A stretch of DNA of 64,000 nucleotides from JAYZBC01 sp036339375 (GTDB lineage Bacteria > Pseudomonadota > Alphaproteobacteria > MPNO01 > UBA2964), in assembly GCA_036339375.1 (NCBI GenBank), contig JAYZBC010000025.1:1-64000 (forward strand), in the 5' to 3' direction. The position numbers and the translations under genes were made by a program. Of this stretch, positions 52,885 to 62,434 are shown piece after piece. Positions within the stretch are counted from its first letter, which is position 1, and each line of letters opens with the position of its first letter. A model generated the notes under the pieces. It saw nothing but the letters and a program-made list of their open reading frames with translations. It made no database searches and was not told the DNA's origin.

Positions 52885-52906
52885 ATAATTCAAAAATGGC
52901 AATTGT

Positions 52907-54028
52907 TCACCCATATTGAGATTCATCAATGAATTTCCCCATTAGGGAGTCTGCCCCAGCTTTTTTCATTGCCTCCAGAAAAATCTGATGTATACGGGGA
53001 TCTTGATCTCCGTATTCAAGCTGGGCACCACCCTTATTAACATCTACATCCATACCCATGAAAATCCTGCGTTTTTCTTCCATTAGCGGATAACGTAAAC
53101 CACCACACGCAACCGCCAGATAACGAGATGGTATGGCCGCAGCATTAAAATGCTGATGAAACATCATATCAGGAGGAGCAAAAACAGTACCGTGGGTCCA
53201 ATCAACTCTCGTAAAATCCTTATCCCCCTCATACCAAAGAAGGGAATAACCGTGACCCGTTACACACATAACGTGGAAATCTGCCCCATGCCGATGACCC
53301 TTTTTATAGGTCCCGACTGGCATTTCCGACATATGTGCATGCATTGCACCATCAGCGAGAACAAACATCATATTTGACCCACCAGCGCCTCTCGCCTCCC
53401 ATTTTTGTAACTCAAACGTCTGTAAATCTGGAATAAAATTTGTTTCCCACATATGACGGCCTGGACGTTTTGGTATAAACGTACCCTCTCCCGCATAATA
53501 ATCTGCCGATCCCTCACGGGTTGGGAAACGAAAAGAATTATTGAATAAAAAATCATAATCATGAAACACATTCATAATCATAGGCATATTGTTAGTTGAG
53601 GATAAACGGGCAGGTTCTTGCCCTGAACCATTGAAATGCTGATATTTGGCATTAAGAGGTAAAGCAAACAAGCTTCCCTTGCCCCACTCAAAACTGTGTT
53701 TAGTTCCATCAGCCGTTTCAACCTGGGTGCTGCCTTGCCCTGCAAGGCAATAAACCACCTCTTCAAACATATGTTGTTGAGGAGATGTTTTTCCGCCCGG
53801 TTGAAGTTCCAGAACGAATACCGACAACCAATCGCCTCTTCCCTTAAGATGAGCGAATGCGCCATGTGCATCGAAACGCGCCCAAGGCTTTACATCTATT
53901 TTCGGAAGATCAATTCCAAAATCTTCAACAATGGGGACCCCTTCGCCCTCGCACCAATCAAGGAATGGGTCCGAAAGAAACGGTTTTTCATCTACTTCAG
54001 ATCTTACTTCTTGTTCGATCGTGTCCAT
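52907..54028 (-). CDS. Bicupin protein (dioxygenase-like)
   Basis: A 373-residue protein with two cupin domains. Cupin 1 motif: SPQQHMFEEVVYCLAGQGS near residue 82; cupin 2: MPVGTYKKGHRHGADFHVMC near 235, both rich in histidine metal ligands. The arrangement recalls gentisate/salicylate 1,2-dioxygenases, though some motifs differ. It may be a ring-cleavage dioxygenase of an aromatic acid made by the decarboxylases in this window. GGGAAA precedes the ATG. It is a monocistronic minus-strand gene ended by a strong terminator. Confidence 0.85.
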   Translation of the reverse strand: MDTIEQEVRSEVDEKPFLSDPFLDWCEGEGVPIVEDFGIDLPKIDVKPWARFDAHGAFAHLKGRGDWLSVFVLELQPGGKTSPQQHMFEEVVYCLAGQGSTQVETADGTKHSFEWGKGSLFALPLNAKYQHFNGSGQEPARLSSTNNMPMIMNVFHDYDFLFNNSFRFPTREGSADYYAGEGTFIPKRPGRHMWETNFIPDLQTFELQKWEARGAGGSNMMFVLADGAMHAHMSEMPVGTYKKGHRHGADFHVMCVTGHGYSLLWYEGDKDFTRVDWTHGTVFAPPDMMFHQHFNAAAIPSRYLAVACGGLRYPLMEEKRRIFMGMDVDVNKGGAQLEYGDQDPRIHQIFLEAMKKAGADSLMGKFIDESQYG

Positions 54029-54286
54029 TTTTATTTTCCCAATAAAAAATTATTCAATTTTCTTAAAGCCAATTCCACCTGCTTTATCCTAGTGTGGGTA
54101 ACCCCAATGGTGCAAGTCGTGTATGAATGTAACGTAAAATACCCATAATTTTTTTATAGCCCGTAACTTTTCCAGGAACCATTAATTTCCAATAAAAAAG
54201 TCATCTATTGCGAGACTATATTTTAGAAGATAAAATTAAAAAGAAAATTCTTTTTGTGTCAGAAGAAAGCCCAGGAGAACAATAAA

Positions 54287-55069
54287 TTGGCTAAACACAA
54301 GGCTGAAACTTTAAAAATAAATGACTGCAACATACAAAGTCTCCGAGGCGGATCGGGCGAGACAATGCTGTTTTTGCATGGGGCGGGTGGAATTAATGGC
54401 TGGACGCCCTATTTAGATGCGCTTTCTGACCGGTTCAATCTAATAGCTCCGAGCCACCCTGGTTATGGCAATTCGGATAATCCAGACTGGTTAGATAATA
54501 TGGCAGACCTAGCCTATTTCTACCTAGATTTTATTGAACAACAAAAACTAGACCAAATTCATTTAATTGGGCATTCCCTTGGTGGCTGGCTCGCAAGTGA
54601 AATTGCTGTAAGAAATGCTGAACGTATTAAAACATTAACTTTGGTTGCCTCTGCAGGACTACGTGTAATTGGGGAGCCAATGGGTGACATTTTTATGTGG
54701 AGCAAGGAAGAACGGGCACACAACCTTTTCTACGACTCAAAACTTGCAGAGCAGAGATTGTCAGAAAACCTTTCGTTAGAAGAAGAAGACATGCAACTTA
54801 GGAATTTTTTTACCACTGGAAAACTTTCCTGGAACCCCCGTTTTCATAACCCCCATCTCGACAAATGGCTGCATAGAATAAAAATTCCAACGATGATAAT
54901 TTGGGGTGATTCCGACAAAATTTTTCCACCGGCCTATGGGGAAGCCTATAAAAATGCGATACCGGGCTCCCAGTTACTAGTAATTCCAAATTGTGGGCAC
55001 GTTCCCCACCAAGAAAAACTGACGGAATTTTTAGCAGGGATAGACACTATTACCAAAGGAGCCAAATGA
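54287..55069 (+). CDS. Alpha/beta hydrolase
   Basis: A 260-residue alpha/beta hydrolase. The nucleophile elbow is GHSLGG (serine), the acid is in IIWGDSDKIFPP (aspartate), and the base is the histidine in NCGHVPHQEK; LHGAGGINGW supplies the oxyanion-hole turn. AGGAG nine bases upstream favours a TTG start at 54287; the longer frame to 54254 starts MCQKK and is less likely. It overlaps the next gene by ATGA, so the two are translationally coupled. The type resembles meta-cleavage hydrolases (MhpC/BphD-like) and esterases. Confidence 0.9.
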   Translation: MAKHKAETLKINDCNIQSLRGGSGETMLFLHGAGGINGWTPYLDALSDRFNLIAPSHPGYGNSDNPDWLDNMADLAYFYLDFIEQQKLDQIHLIGHSLGGWLASEIAVRNAERIKTLTLVASAGLRVIGEPMGDIFMWSKEERAHNLFYDSKLAEQRLSENLSLEEEDMQLRNFFTTGKLSWNPRFHNPHLDKWLHRIKIPTMIIWGDSDKIFPPAYGEAYKNAIPGSQLLVIPNCGHVPHQEKLTEFLAGIDTITKGAK

Positions 55070-56232
55070 TGAGATTTTCATTCTTTCACTTAATGCCCTA
55101 TGGTGCCGTTGATCTGGAGGCTATTACGGAAACAGCCTGGATTGTATTTTCTAACAGCAATTATGACCCGAAGGAAGGTCACAAACTTTATAACAGATAT
55201 CTCGACGAGTTAGAGTATGCCGATCAACTTGGTTTTGATGGCGTTTGCGTTAATGAGCATCATCAGACAGCTTACGGCATGATGCCACAACCCAGCGTTT
55301 TAGCTGGAGCACTTTCCCGAAGAACAAGCAATGCTAAAATTTGTGTTTTAGGGCGTGCCCTCCCACTAACCGAAAACCCCCTATCAATCGCGGAAGAATA
55401 TGCGATGATAGATAACGTAACCGGTGGCCGTCTTATTGCTGGATTTGTTAGGGGAATTGGTTGCGAATACCATTCTTATATGGTCAACCCTAGTGAATCT
55501 CTGTCACGATTTCACGAGGCACACGATTTAATTTTACAAGCATGGACTAAACCAGGACCAACCCCTTTCGAAGGCAAATATTACCGTTTTCAATATGTTA
55601 ACCTTTGGCCACGCCCTTATCAACAACCGCATCCGCCTATCTGGATTCCGTCACAAGGGTCCACGGAAACCAAAGACTGGGCGTCTCATCCTGACCGGAA
55701 ATATACTCTTTTGATGACATTCAGCCCTGTTAAAAATGTAATACGAAATCTAAATGCATACGCGGAAAAATGCCAGGAATACGGTTACCAATGTTCACCT
55801 GAACAACTAGGTTGGGCTTTGCCACTTTATGTGGCTGAGACTGATGAAAAAGCAATAAAGGATGCACGCCCCCACGTCGAAAATTTCTTCAATAAATTTA
55901 TCCTAGCTCCCACAGAGTTTCGTATGCCTCCGGGTTATTCCTCTATTAACTCTTATAAAATGATAATGGAAAATAAAATGAAATTCCGGGAACAATTCTT
56001 GTCTATAGAAATGTTGATGGAAAACGGCATGTTCGTTTGTGGAAGTCCGGCTACCGTTGCTGAAAAACTCGAAGGTTATCAAAACGAAATGGGTTACGGC
56101 AATTTAGTTATTATGGGCCAATTTGGTACTTTAGGGCATGAAGCAGTTAAAACGAGTATGCAAATGTTTGCTGAAGAAGTGATGCCTAAACTCCGCCCCA
56201 TAGGAATGTCAAGCGCCGCAGCTGCGGAGTAG
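55066..56232 (+). CDS. LLM class flavin-dependent monooxygenase
   Basis: A 388-residue luciferase-like protein with FSFFHLMPYGAVD at the start, LGFDGVCVNEHHQTAYGMMPQPSV near residue 65 and AEEYAMIDNVTGGRLIAGFVRGIGCEY, typical of the bacterial luciferase/SsuD superfamily. It is translated from the ATG that overlaps the hydrolase TGA (ATGATG at 55066-55071). The pair hydrolase plus FMN-dependent monooxygenase suggests oxidative opening of an ester or ring. It belongs to a different subgroup from the one at 51661. The end reads SSAAAAE with no anchor. Confidence 0.9.
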   Translation: MMRFSFFHLMPYGAVDLEAITETAWIVFSNSNYDPKEGHKLYNRYLDELEYADQLGFDGVCVNEHHQTAYGMMPQPSVLAGALSRRTSNAKICVLGRALPLTENPLSIAEEYAMIDNVTGGRLIAGFVRGIGCEYHSYMVNPSESLSRFHEAHDLILQAWTKPGPTPFEGKYYRFQYVNLWPRPYQQPHPPIWIPSQGSTETKDWASHPDRKYTLLMTFSPVKNVIRNLNAYAEKCQEYGYQCSPEQLGWALPLYVAETDEKAIKDARPHVENFFNKFILAPTEFRMPPGYSSINSYKMIMENKMKFREQFLSIEMLMENGMFVCGSPATVAEKLEGYQNEMGYGNLVIMGQFGTLGHEAVKTSMQMFAEEVMPKLRPIGMSSAAAAE

Positions 56233-56376
56233 AAATTTAGCTACATTTGCAAAAACGGCATGATAATACCCTAACAATCTAAATCTTGACTTAAATACGA
56301 CGTCCAGTAGGACTTTTTAACGGCTGCTTCCAAGTTCCGTCCTAGAAAGAGGTATACTAAAGGAAAACCTTAATCA

Positions 56377-57300
56377 TTAACCTAAAATTTTATCGATCAT
56401 TGCTAAATCCTGTTCATCCATTTTCCAATCGGCTGCAGCAGCATTTTGTGCTAGCTGTTCTCTGCGTGTTGCCCCTGCAATCACACTAGCAGTAATTTTT
56501 TGAGAAGAAAGCCACGAAATTGCTAGGGTGAGTAGATTAAAACCGCGTGAGTTTGAAAATTTTTCGAGTTCTTCCAAACGTCTAAAATCCACTTTGGCCA
56601 TGGCTGCCTCTCCTTCCAATCGACTTCCTTTTGGGGCATCAGCCCCCCGCCGGTATTTTCCCGTAAGGAGACCTTTTGCTATAGGATAGTAGGGCAAAAT
56701 TTTCACATTTCTTGAATTACAAATTGGCTTGAGATCTGTTTCAATACCCCTATCCAATACGTTCCAACAATTTTGTGCTGTTACAAACCCTCTATAATTT
56801 TCTTTAACTGATATTGTTTGAGCTTCCTCTAACTGCATCCCAGAAAAATTTGAACAACCAAACAATCGGATTTTTCCAACGGTAACTAAATCATTTAATG
56901 TACCAAGTGTTTCTTCGATAGGTGTAGAGGAATCAGGAGTATGTATTTGATAAAGATCAACGTGGTCTGTCCGCAATTTTTTGAGGCTTAAATCAATAGC
57001 TGCCATAATATTTTCCCTGGTACCTTTCCCTTTTCCGGGGACATGTTGCATTGTCAGGCCAAATTTCGTGGCGAGAATTACTTCATGACGACAATCTTTC
57101 AAAGCGTTTCCAATAAACTCTTCAGACAATCCACCACCATAATTTTCTGCTGTGTCGAAAAAAGTGATTTCCGCTTCAAGAGCCGCTTTTATTACTTCTT
57201 TACTGGCCTCCTCATTAATACGTCGGCCGAATGCGTTACATCCTAAACCAACAATCGAAATATCAAATCCCTCCTCACCACCAATCTTACGAGTTTCCAT
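56377..57300 (-). CDS. Aldo/keto reductase
   Basis: A 307-residue NADPH-dependent aldo/keto reductase. Typical features: VGLGCNAFGRR, FDTAENYGGGLSEE with the catalytic Asp-Tyr, LATKFG with the catalytic lysine, VDLYQIHTPDSSTPIEETL with the histidine, and CSNFSG. It reduces aldehydes or ketones in the cytoplasm. The ATG at 57300 follows a GAGGATC site; the ATG at 57309 is also possible. Its end is convergent with the luciferase-like gene, with a short hairpin/T-run GTCCAGTAGGACTTTTT at 56302-56318 between them, a weak terminator. Confidence 0.9.
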   Translation of the reverse strand: METRKIGGEEGFDISIVGLGCNAFGRRINEEASKEVIKAALEAEITFFDTAENYGGGLSEEFIGNALKDCRHEVILATKFGLTMQHVPGKGKGTRENIMAAIDLSLKKLRTDHVDLYQIHTPDSSTPIEETLGTLNDLVTVGKIRLFGCSNFSGMQLEEAQTISVKENYRGFVTAQNCWNVLDRGIETDLKPICNSRNVKILPYYPIAKGLLTGKYRRGADAPKGSRLEGEAAMAKVDFRRLEELEKFSNSRGFNLLTLAISWLSSQKITASVIAGATRREQLAQNAAAADWKMDEQDLAMIDKILG

Positions 57301-57471
57301 GATCCTCATCCCTTTTTCACCTAAAGCCAGTAATTCAAACAGAAATTACAAAAAATTAGTTAACAATTTGGTAATTTGTTATTTTTTTAACGGCAAATAG
57401 GTTAGAACATAAGCAATAAATTCGCACTGACAGAATTACCCTTAAACTTCGAATCCAATCGAGCCCTTAAT

Positions 57472-58779
57472 TTGAACGAAAACCTATCCAAAAAAAAGCC
57501 CCGCACTTCAAATATCAAATCGGGCAATATAATTCTTTCATCTAGAGACGAATTGACCGCATATTCCACAGCTTTTATTAGCAGCGGAATTTTACCCATG
57601 ATCCAGCTGATTGTGCCTCTTTGGTGTTTGGTCGAATTGGGAATGTCGGCTACGATGATTGGGATAGCAGCCGGTGCGAGGTCACTTTTAGCAGCCTTTT
57701 TTTCAATTCACAGTGGAGCTTTGTTGGACCGTATTGGCGTTCGACGGGTAATGGTTTTTTGTACCGTTGTTAGCATTGCCCTTACTCTAGTTTATCCTCT
57801 GGTGCCCATTATAACCTCTGTAATAGCAATTCAGTTAGCCATGATTGTTCTTCTGCAATTAGTTACAGGTTTCTTACACACAATCGGATGGATCGGTTCC
57901 CAAACACAGATTGGACAATTAAGCAAAGGTTCTCCAAAACACATGGGACGGTTTACCGCTGTAACCAATTTAGCTCTTTTTTTTACACCCCCGTTAGCCG
58001 GTTGGGCATGGGATTTTGGCCAAAGTACAAATTACGGGGGCGCGTGGCTGGCTTTCATTGTTATAGCGTTATGTAATGTATTGCTTTGGGTTTCAGTTGC
58101 TCTAATGCCAATTCCAAAATCTGTTTCCGTCCCAACTTCTTTTCCTCTACTGCGATCACTCTCACCATCTTTAATAGACTACAAACAAGCGTTTCACCTG
58201 TTTTTAACTCCCACTGTCGCTTTTGTCGTTGTCGCCTCTTTCCTTATAAATGGTTTAATTCAAGTTAGGATGAATTTTATGTCCCTTTACATGGAATCTG
58301 TGGGCTATGAAGGAAGAATTATCGGGTTAATGATGGGTCTTGCTTTTTTAATAGCAGGAATAACTGCACTGCCAACTGAGAGAGCGAAACGTTACATGGC
58401 ACCGCATTGGATTGTTCTTTTAATGATAATTCTGACAGCCCTGGGAAATGGGTTGGTACCGTTATTTGAAGGAATTTCGGGTCTCACTTTTTCTACAATT
58501 TTATTTGGTGGGGGCGTTGGGTTAGGCATGGCCTATGTACTAATGTTACTTTCTAGGAGTGTCCCAATTAGTCAATTTGGCTTGAGTGTAGGATTACGAA
58601 CAACGGGAAACAGGGTGGGTGCTACAATCGTTCCACCAATTGCGGGGCTTGCTATTGACTTTGCAGGTGGGGATATTGGTGTCGGATTTTACGTTATGTC
58701 TATCATATTTTCGTTAGGAGCTTTGGGGATTGGAATATTAGCAATACGGTCAAAAAACTTAAAATATACTTTTTTATAA
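57472..58779 (+). CDS. MFS transporter
   Basis: A membrane protein of about 435 residues with some twelve hydrophobic segments, GALLDRIGVRRVMVFC after helix 2 (the MFS loop 2-3 signature in the form DRxGxRR) and a second FGLSVGLRTTGNRVGATIVPPIAG region in the C-terminal half. It is probably an exporter or importer of a small organic molecule. The start is uncertain: the TTG at 57472 has no clear ribosome site and the frame stays open for several codons further up. It precedes metY by 68 bases and is divergent from the aldo/keto reductase. Confidence 0.88.
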   Translation: MNENLSKKKPRTSNIKSGNIILSSRDELTAYSTAFISSGILPMIQLIVPLWCLVELGMSATMIGIAAGARSLLAAFFSIHSGALLDRIGVRRVMVFCTVVSIALTLVYPLVPIITSVIAIQLAMIVLLQLVTGFLHTIGWIGSQTQIGQLSKGSPKHMGRFTAVTNLALFFTPPLAGWAWDFGQSTNYGGAWLAFIVIALCNVLLWVSVALMPIPKSVSVPTSFPLLRSLSPSLIDYKQAFHLFLTPTVAFVVVASFLINGLIQVRMNFMSLYMESVGYEGRIIGLMMGLAFLIAGITALPTERAKRYMAPHWIVLLMIILTALGNGLVPLFEGISGLTFSTILFGGGVGLGMAYVLMLLSRSVPISQFGLSVGLRTTGNRVGATIVPPIAGLAIDFAGGDIGVGFYVMSIIFSLGALGIGILAIRSKNLKYTFL

Positions 58780-58847
58780 GAATTAACTTGGCATCATATT
58801 CAAACTATGAAAAAAGCAGCCAAACGGTTTTCTAAAAGGATAAAATC

Positions 58848-60137
58848 ATGACGGACAGCAAAAACCCAGAGACGATAGCCCTACATGGTGGATGGCGCCG
58901 TGACGAAAGTACGACTGCTGTAGCAGTTCCAATTTATCAAACAACGTCTTATCAATTTGATAGCCCTGATCACGCAGCCAAGTTGTTCGGACTAGAAGAG
59001 TTGGGGAATATTTATACCCGAATTATGAACCCTACTACTGATGTATTCGAAAAGCGTGTAGCTGCTTTAGAAGGTGGCGTTGCAGGACTTGCCACAAGCT
59101 CGGGACAAGCCGCTGAATTTATTGCTATCACAAATATTACACATTCGGGCGATAACATTGTGAGTTCAACAGATTTGTACGGAGGAACTTGGAACTTATT
59201 TCAAAATACTTTGAACACGATGGGAATTGAAGTGAGATTTGTAGATCCTGCAGACCCAGAAGCCTTTCTCAGGGCAACAGACAAACGTACCCGTTGTTAT
59301 TTCGCGGAGACTTTGCCAAATCCAAAACTTGAAGTCTTCCCCATTGGTGAAGTAGCAAAAATCGGTATAGAACATGGAATTCCATTAATTATGGACAATA
59401 CAGCCTCTCCAATTATCTGCCGTCCGATCGATCATGGTGCTGCTATAGTTGTACATTCCACCACCAAATATATTGGCGGTCATGGTACTTCAATTGGTGG
59501 AATGATTGTTGATAGTGGTAATTTCGATTGGAGTACAAATAGTGACCGATTTCCTATGCTCAACCAACCAGATCCAAGTTACCACGGTGCTATATGGACG
59601 GAAGCAGTAAAACCACTTGGCCCAATCGCTTATATAATTAAAGCTAGAGTAACCCTCCTACGTGATATTGGCGCTTCCATGAGCCCATTCAATTCATTTC
59701 AATTTATTCAGGGACTTGAAACCTTAGCACTTCGTATGGAACGTCATTGCCAAAATACAAAAGCTGTTGCCGACTTTTTATCAGGACATGAAAAAGTTGA
59801 GCGTGTAATTTATCCGGGCCTGATGGAAGGAGAACCCAAACGTCGCGCAGATACCTATTTATCAGGAGGATATGGTGCTCTTGTTGGGTTTGAACTTGTA
59901 AAAGGTGCAGAAGCCGGGAAAAGTTTTATTGAAGCTTTAGAACTATTTTACCATGTGGCGAATATTGGCGATTCAAGAAGCCTTGCAATTCATCCAGCGA
60001 CAACGACCCATTCTCAACTTAGTAAAGAAGAACAGCTGAAAACGGGGGTCACAGAAGGATACGTTCGTTTAGCAGTTGGCATTGAGCACATTGACGATAT
60101 TCTTGAAGACCTTAAAAATGCTCTTGATATTGTTTAA
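58848..60137 (+). CDS. metY: O-acetylhomoserine aminocarboxypropyltransferase / Cys-Met metabolism PLP enzyme
   Basis: A 429-residue PLP enzyme of the Cys/Met metabolism family. ETIALHGGWRRDESTTAVAVPIYQTTSY is the MetY-type N-terminus, the PLP lysine is Lys207 in VVHSTTKYIGGHG, and the C-terminal LAIHPATTTHSQL and GYVRLAVGIEHIDD are typical. It makes homocysteine from O-acetylhomoserine and sulfide, so it is a housekeeping gene next to the catabolic island. hemB follows 23 bases later. Confidence 0.93.
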   Translation: MTDSKNPETIALHGGWRRDESTTAVAVPIYQTTSYQFDSPDHAAKLFGLEELGNIYTRIMNPTTDVFEKRVAALEGGVAGLATSSGQAAEFIAITNITHSGDNIVSSTDLYGGTWNLFQNTLNTMGIEVRFVDPADPEAFLRATDKRTRCYFAETLPNPKLEVFPIGEVAKIGIEHGIPLIMDNTASPIICRPIDHGAAIVVHSTTKYIGGHGTSIGGMIVDSGNFDWSTNSDRFPMLNQPDPSYHGAIWTEAVKPLGPIAYIIKARVTLLRDIGASMSPFNSFQFIQGLETLALRMERHCQNTKAVADFLSGHEKVERVIYPGLMEGEPKRRADTYLSGGYGALVGFELVKGAEAGKSFIEALELFYHVANIGDSRSLAIHPATTTHSQLSKEEQLKTGVTEGYVRLAVGIEHIDDILEDLKNALDIV

Positions 60138-60160
60138 TCGTAAAAAGTCACAAATTTAAA

Positions 60161-61174
60161 ATGAAGTCCGGAATGCATCCAAAGCCAAGTTTTCCCACAA
60201 CACGTATGCGGCGTAATCGCAGTCATCAATGGATCCGAAATTTAGTGGCTGAAAACAGCCTCTCTGTAAATGACCTCATTTTACCTCTATTTGTCCATAG
60301 CGGTAACGAACCGAAAATTGAAATTCCATCATTACCGGGTGTCAACAGGCTTTCTGTCGAACAACTTGTCTCAGAAGTGGGTGAAGCTAAAGATTTAGGA
60401 ATACCCCTGGTCGCCATTTTTCCAGTTATTGAACCATCTTTAAAAACAGAAGAAGCGGAAGAAGCATATAATTCAGATAATTTAATTTGTCGCGCTGTTT
60501 CTGCAGTAAAAAAAGAGTCTCTGGAAATTGGCATTATGTGTGATGTCGCCCTCGACCCATTTACAAGCCACGGCCATGACGGCCTTTTAAGAGATGGAAT
60601 TATATCAAATGATGAAACCCTTGAAATCCTATGCAAACAGGCCATTGTCCAAGCTAACGCTGGCTGTGATGTCATAGCACCCTCGGATATGATGGATGGA
60701 CGCATAGGTGCAATACGTTCTGCATTGGATGCAGAGGACATGGAAAATGTTTTGATAATGTCATATGCCGCTAAATTTGCATCTGGATTGTATAATCCCT
60801 TCAGAAATGCTGTCGGCTCTTCAGCTAGTTTAGGTAAAGCAGATAAAAAAACCTATCAAATGGACGCAGCTAATTCTGATGAGGCATTACGTGAGGTCGC
60901 CATGGACATTGAAGAGGGAGCTGATATGGTCATGGTCAAACCTGGCTTGTTCTATCTCGATATCCTTTTACGTGTAAAGTCTGCGTTTTCAATGCCTACA
61001 TTTGCTTATCAAGTTAGTGGAGAATACGCTATTCTTAAAAGCGCGAGTGCCAAAGGTTGGGTGGATGGAGATGCAATAATGCTGGAGGCTCTTATAGCAT
61101 TAAAACGAGCTGGAGCTGATGGAATTCTTACATATTCAGCTTTGGAAATAGCCCGGGAACTCCAAAAAAATTAA
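60161..61174 (+). CDS. hemB: Delta-aminolevulinic acid dehydratase (porphobilinogen synthase)
   Basis: A 337-residue HemB of standard length. It carries the lysine pair in SYAAKFASGLYNPFR and VKPGLFYLD, and the metal region reads CDVALDPFTSHGHDGL. The cysteines of zinc-dependent HemB are replaced by Ala/Asp there, so the enzyme should be of the magnesium-responsive, zinc-free type common in alphaproteobacteria and pseudomonads. It condenses two 5-aminolevulinate molecules to porphobilinogen in the cytoplasm. It follows metY closely and is convergent with the flavin reductase. Confidence 0.95.
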   Translation: MKSGMHPKPSFPTTRMRRNRSHQWIRNLVAENSLSVNDLILPLFVHSGNEPKIEIPSLPGVNRLSVEQLVSEVGEAKDLGIPLVAIFPVIEPSLKTEEAEEAYNSDNLICRAVSAVKKESLEIGIMCDVALDPFTSHGHDGLLRDGIISNDETLEILCKQAIVQANAGCDVIAPSDMMDGRIGAIRSALDAEDMENVLIMSYAAKFASGLYNPFRNAVGSSASLGKADKKTYQMDAANSDEALREVAMDIEEGADMVMVKPGLFYLDILLRVKSAFSMPTFAYQVSGEYAILKSASAKGWVDGDAIMLEALIALKRAGADGILTYSALEIARELQKN

Positions 61175-61251
61175 CTCAAATTTATCCCTCTTATTAAAAT
61201 CCATAGAATTTGGTATGGCTAATTTGATAAGAAATTACCAACTAAAAGGAA

Positions 61252-61734
61252 TTAGCAAGATAAATCAGCATAACCGCCCCGATAAAAAATAATGGGCTTA
61301 ACGTCCAAACCGGAAGAAACTAAGTTTTTTACTTCGCCTGCAACTATTACATGATCACCGCCATCAAAAAGAGAGGTGATACAACCCTCCAAATTTGCAA
61401 GGCAACCCCGCAGAATAGGGCATCCGTTTTGTCCTTTATCGTATTCAAAACCTACCCATTTCTCGGGACCGCTTTCTGCGAAACGTTTGGATACTTCTTT
61501 TTGTTCCGCCGACAAAATGTTTATACCGAAACCCCCTCCTACTATGAAAGCGTCAAAACTTTGTATTTTCCTATCAAGACAAAATAAAACCATGGGGGGA
61601 TCAAGAGACAAAGATGTAAAAGAATTTGCCGTTAGTCCTACAGGCGTACCATCAGCCTCCAATGTAGTAATAACTGTTATCCCGGTGGCAAAACAACCAA
61701 CAGTGTTCCGAAACTCTTTTGAATCGACCGTCAT
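61252..61734 (-). CDS. Flavin reductase family protein (HpaC-like)
   Basis: A 160-residue flavin reductase of two-component monooxygenases. FRNTVGCFATGITVITTLEADGTPVGLTANSFTSLSLDPP is the HpaC/FMN-binding domain start, and KPIIFYRGGYADL is the usual end. It produces reduced FMN or FAD for a partner oxygenase, for example one of the luciferase-like genes at 51661 and 55066, though these are far away. AAGGTGG precedes the ATG at 61734; the frame reaches 61743. It may also serve housekeeping flavin reduction. Confidence 0.9.
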   Translation of the reverse strand: MTVDSKEFRNTVGCFATGITVITTLEADGTPVGLTANSFTSLSLDPPMVLFCLDRKIQSFDAFIVGGGFGINILSAEQKEVSKRFAESGPEKWVGFEYDKGQNGCPILRGCLANLEGCITSLFDGGDHVIVAGEVKNLVSSGLDVKPIIFYRGGYADLSC

Positions 61735-61811
61735 GGAGACCACCTTAATAGTTATGATTTATAGGATGATGGCGTGGATAACCATCGATGTCAAAAAATG
61801 TGCCGTGGAGT

Positions 61812-62231
61812 CTATTTTTTTACAAATGTGTAATAAAGACCTCGGCCACTTGCTATAAGTTTAGTATCAGAATCAAAAATTTCAGCTTTGGCGGTAGAAA
61901 ATGTTTTACCAATTCGGATAATACTTCCAACAGCTTTTAGACTTCCAGGCATTGCAGCCCTATGATAATCAATCCTCATATCAACCGTTGGCGCTGGAGA
62001 ACCTAGTTTGGCTGCTATCATGAAGTCAGCAGCTACATCCACAAGGGCGCCAAGTATGCCTCCATGTGTTACTTTGGCTTTAGGGTTTGAAATCATTTCC
62101 TCCCGCCATTTCATTGTAATTTCTATTTTATCCTCGTTGAGTTCAACAATGTTTAAACCCATCCACTGGTTAAAATGATTAGCTACCAACCGCTTTTGCA
62201 ATTCTTCAATTGTTTTTATGTTTTTTGACAC
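61812..62231 (-). CDS. PaaI-type hotdog-fold thioesterase
   Basis: A 139-residue hotdog protein. AKVTHGGILGALVDVAADFMIAAKLG holds the HGG motif and the catalytic Asp of PaaI-type thioesterases, and VDMRIDYHRAAMPGSLKAVGSIIRIGKTFS matches the second half. It hydrolyses an acyl- or aryl-CoA. The frame reaches 62267, but GGAG six bases upstream of the GTG at 62231 makes that the likely start. It is upstream of the flavin reductase in the same direction. Confidence 0.9.
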   Translation of the reverse strand: MSKNIKTIEELQKRLVANHFNQWMGLNIVELNEDKIEITMKWREEMISNPKAKVTHGGILGALVDVAADFMIAAKLGSPAPTVDMRIDYHRAAMPGSLKAVGSIIRIGKTFSTAKAEIFDSDTKLIASGRGLYYTFVKK

Positions 62232-62434
62232 TTTTTTCTCCTGGTAAACGAAACATATTTTTAGCATGAAATATATTTCACGGGGCAGTTAAACTAAGAA
62301 ACCTTTTGAATAAAATTTGATATACTAAAAATAATTAACCAAACTTTTCAAAAGATCTGGGCACACCAAAGTTTCTAGTGTTAAAATTGATAACGTTTTT
62401 TAAGACCATATTTTTCAAATTTTAAAATGAATTT

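Noticed and set aside
60226..60741. Minus-strand open frame of 171 codons
   Set aside because: It is antisense to hemB, which is unambiguous.
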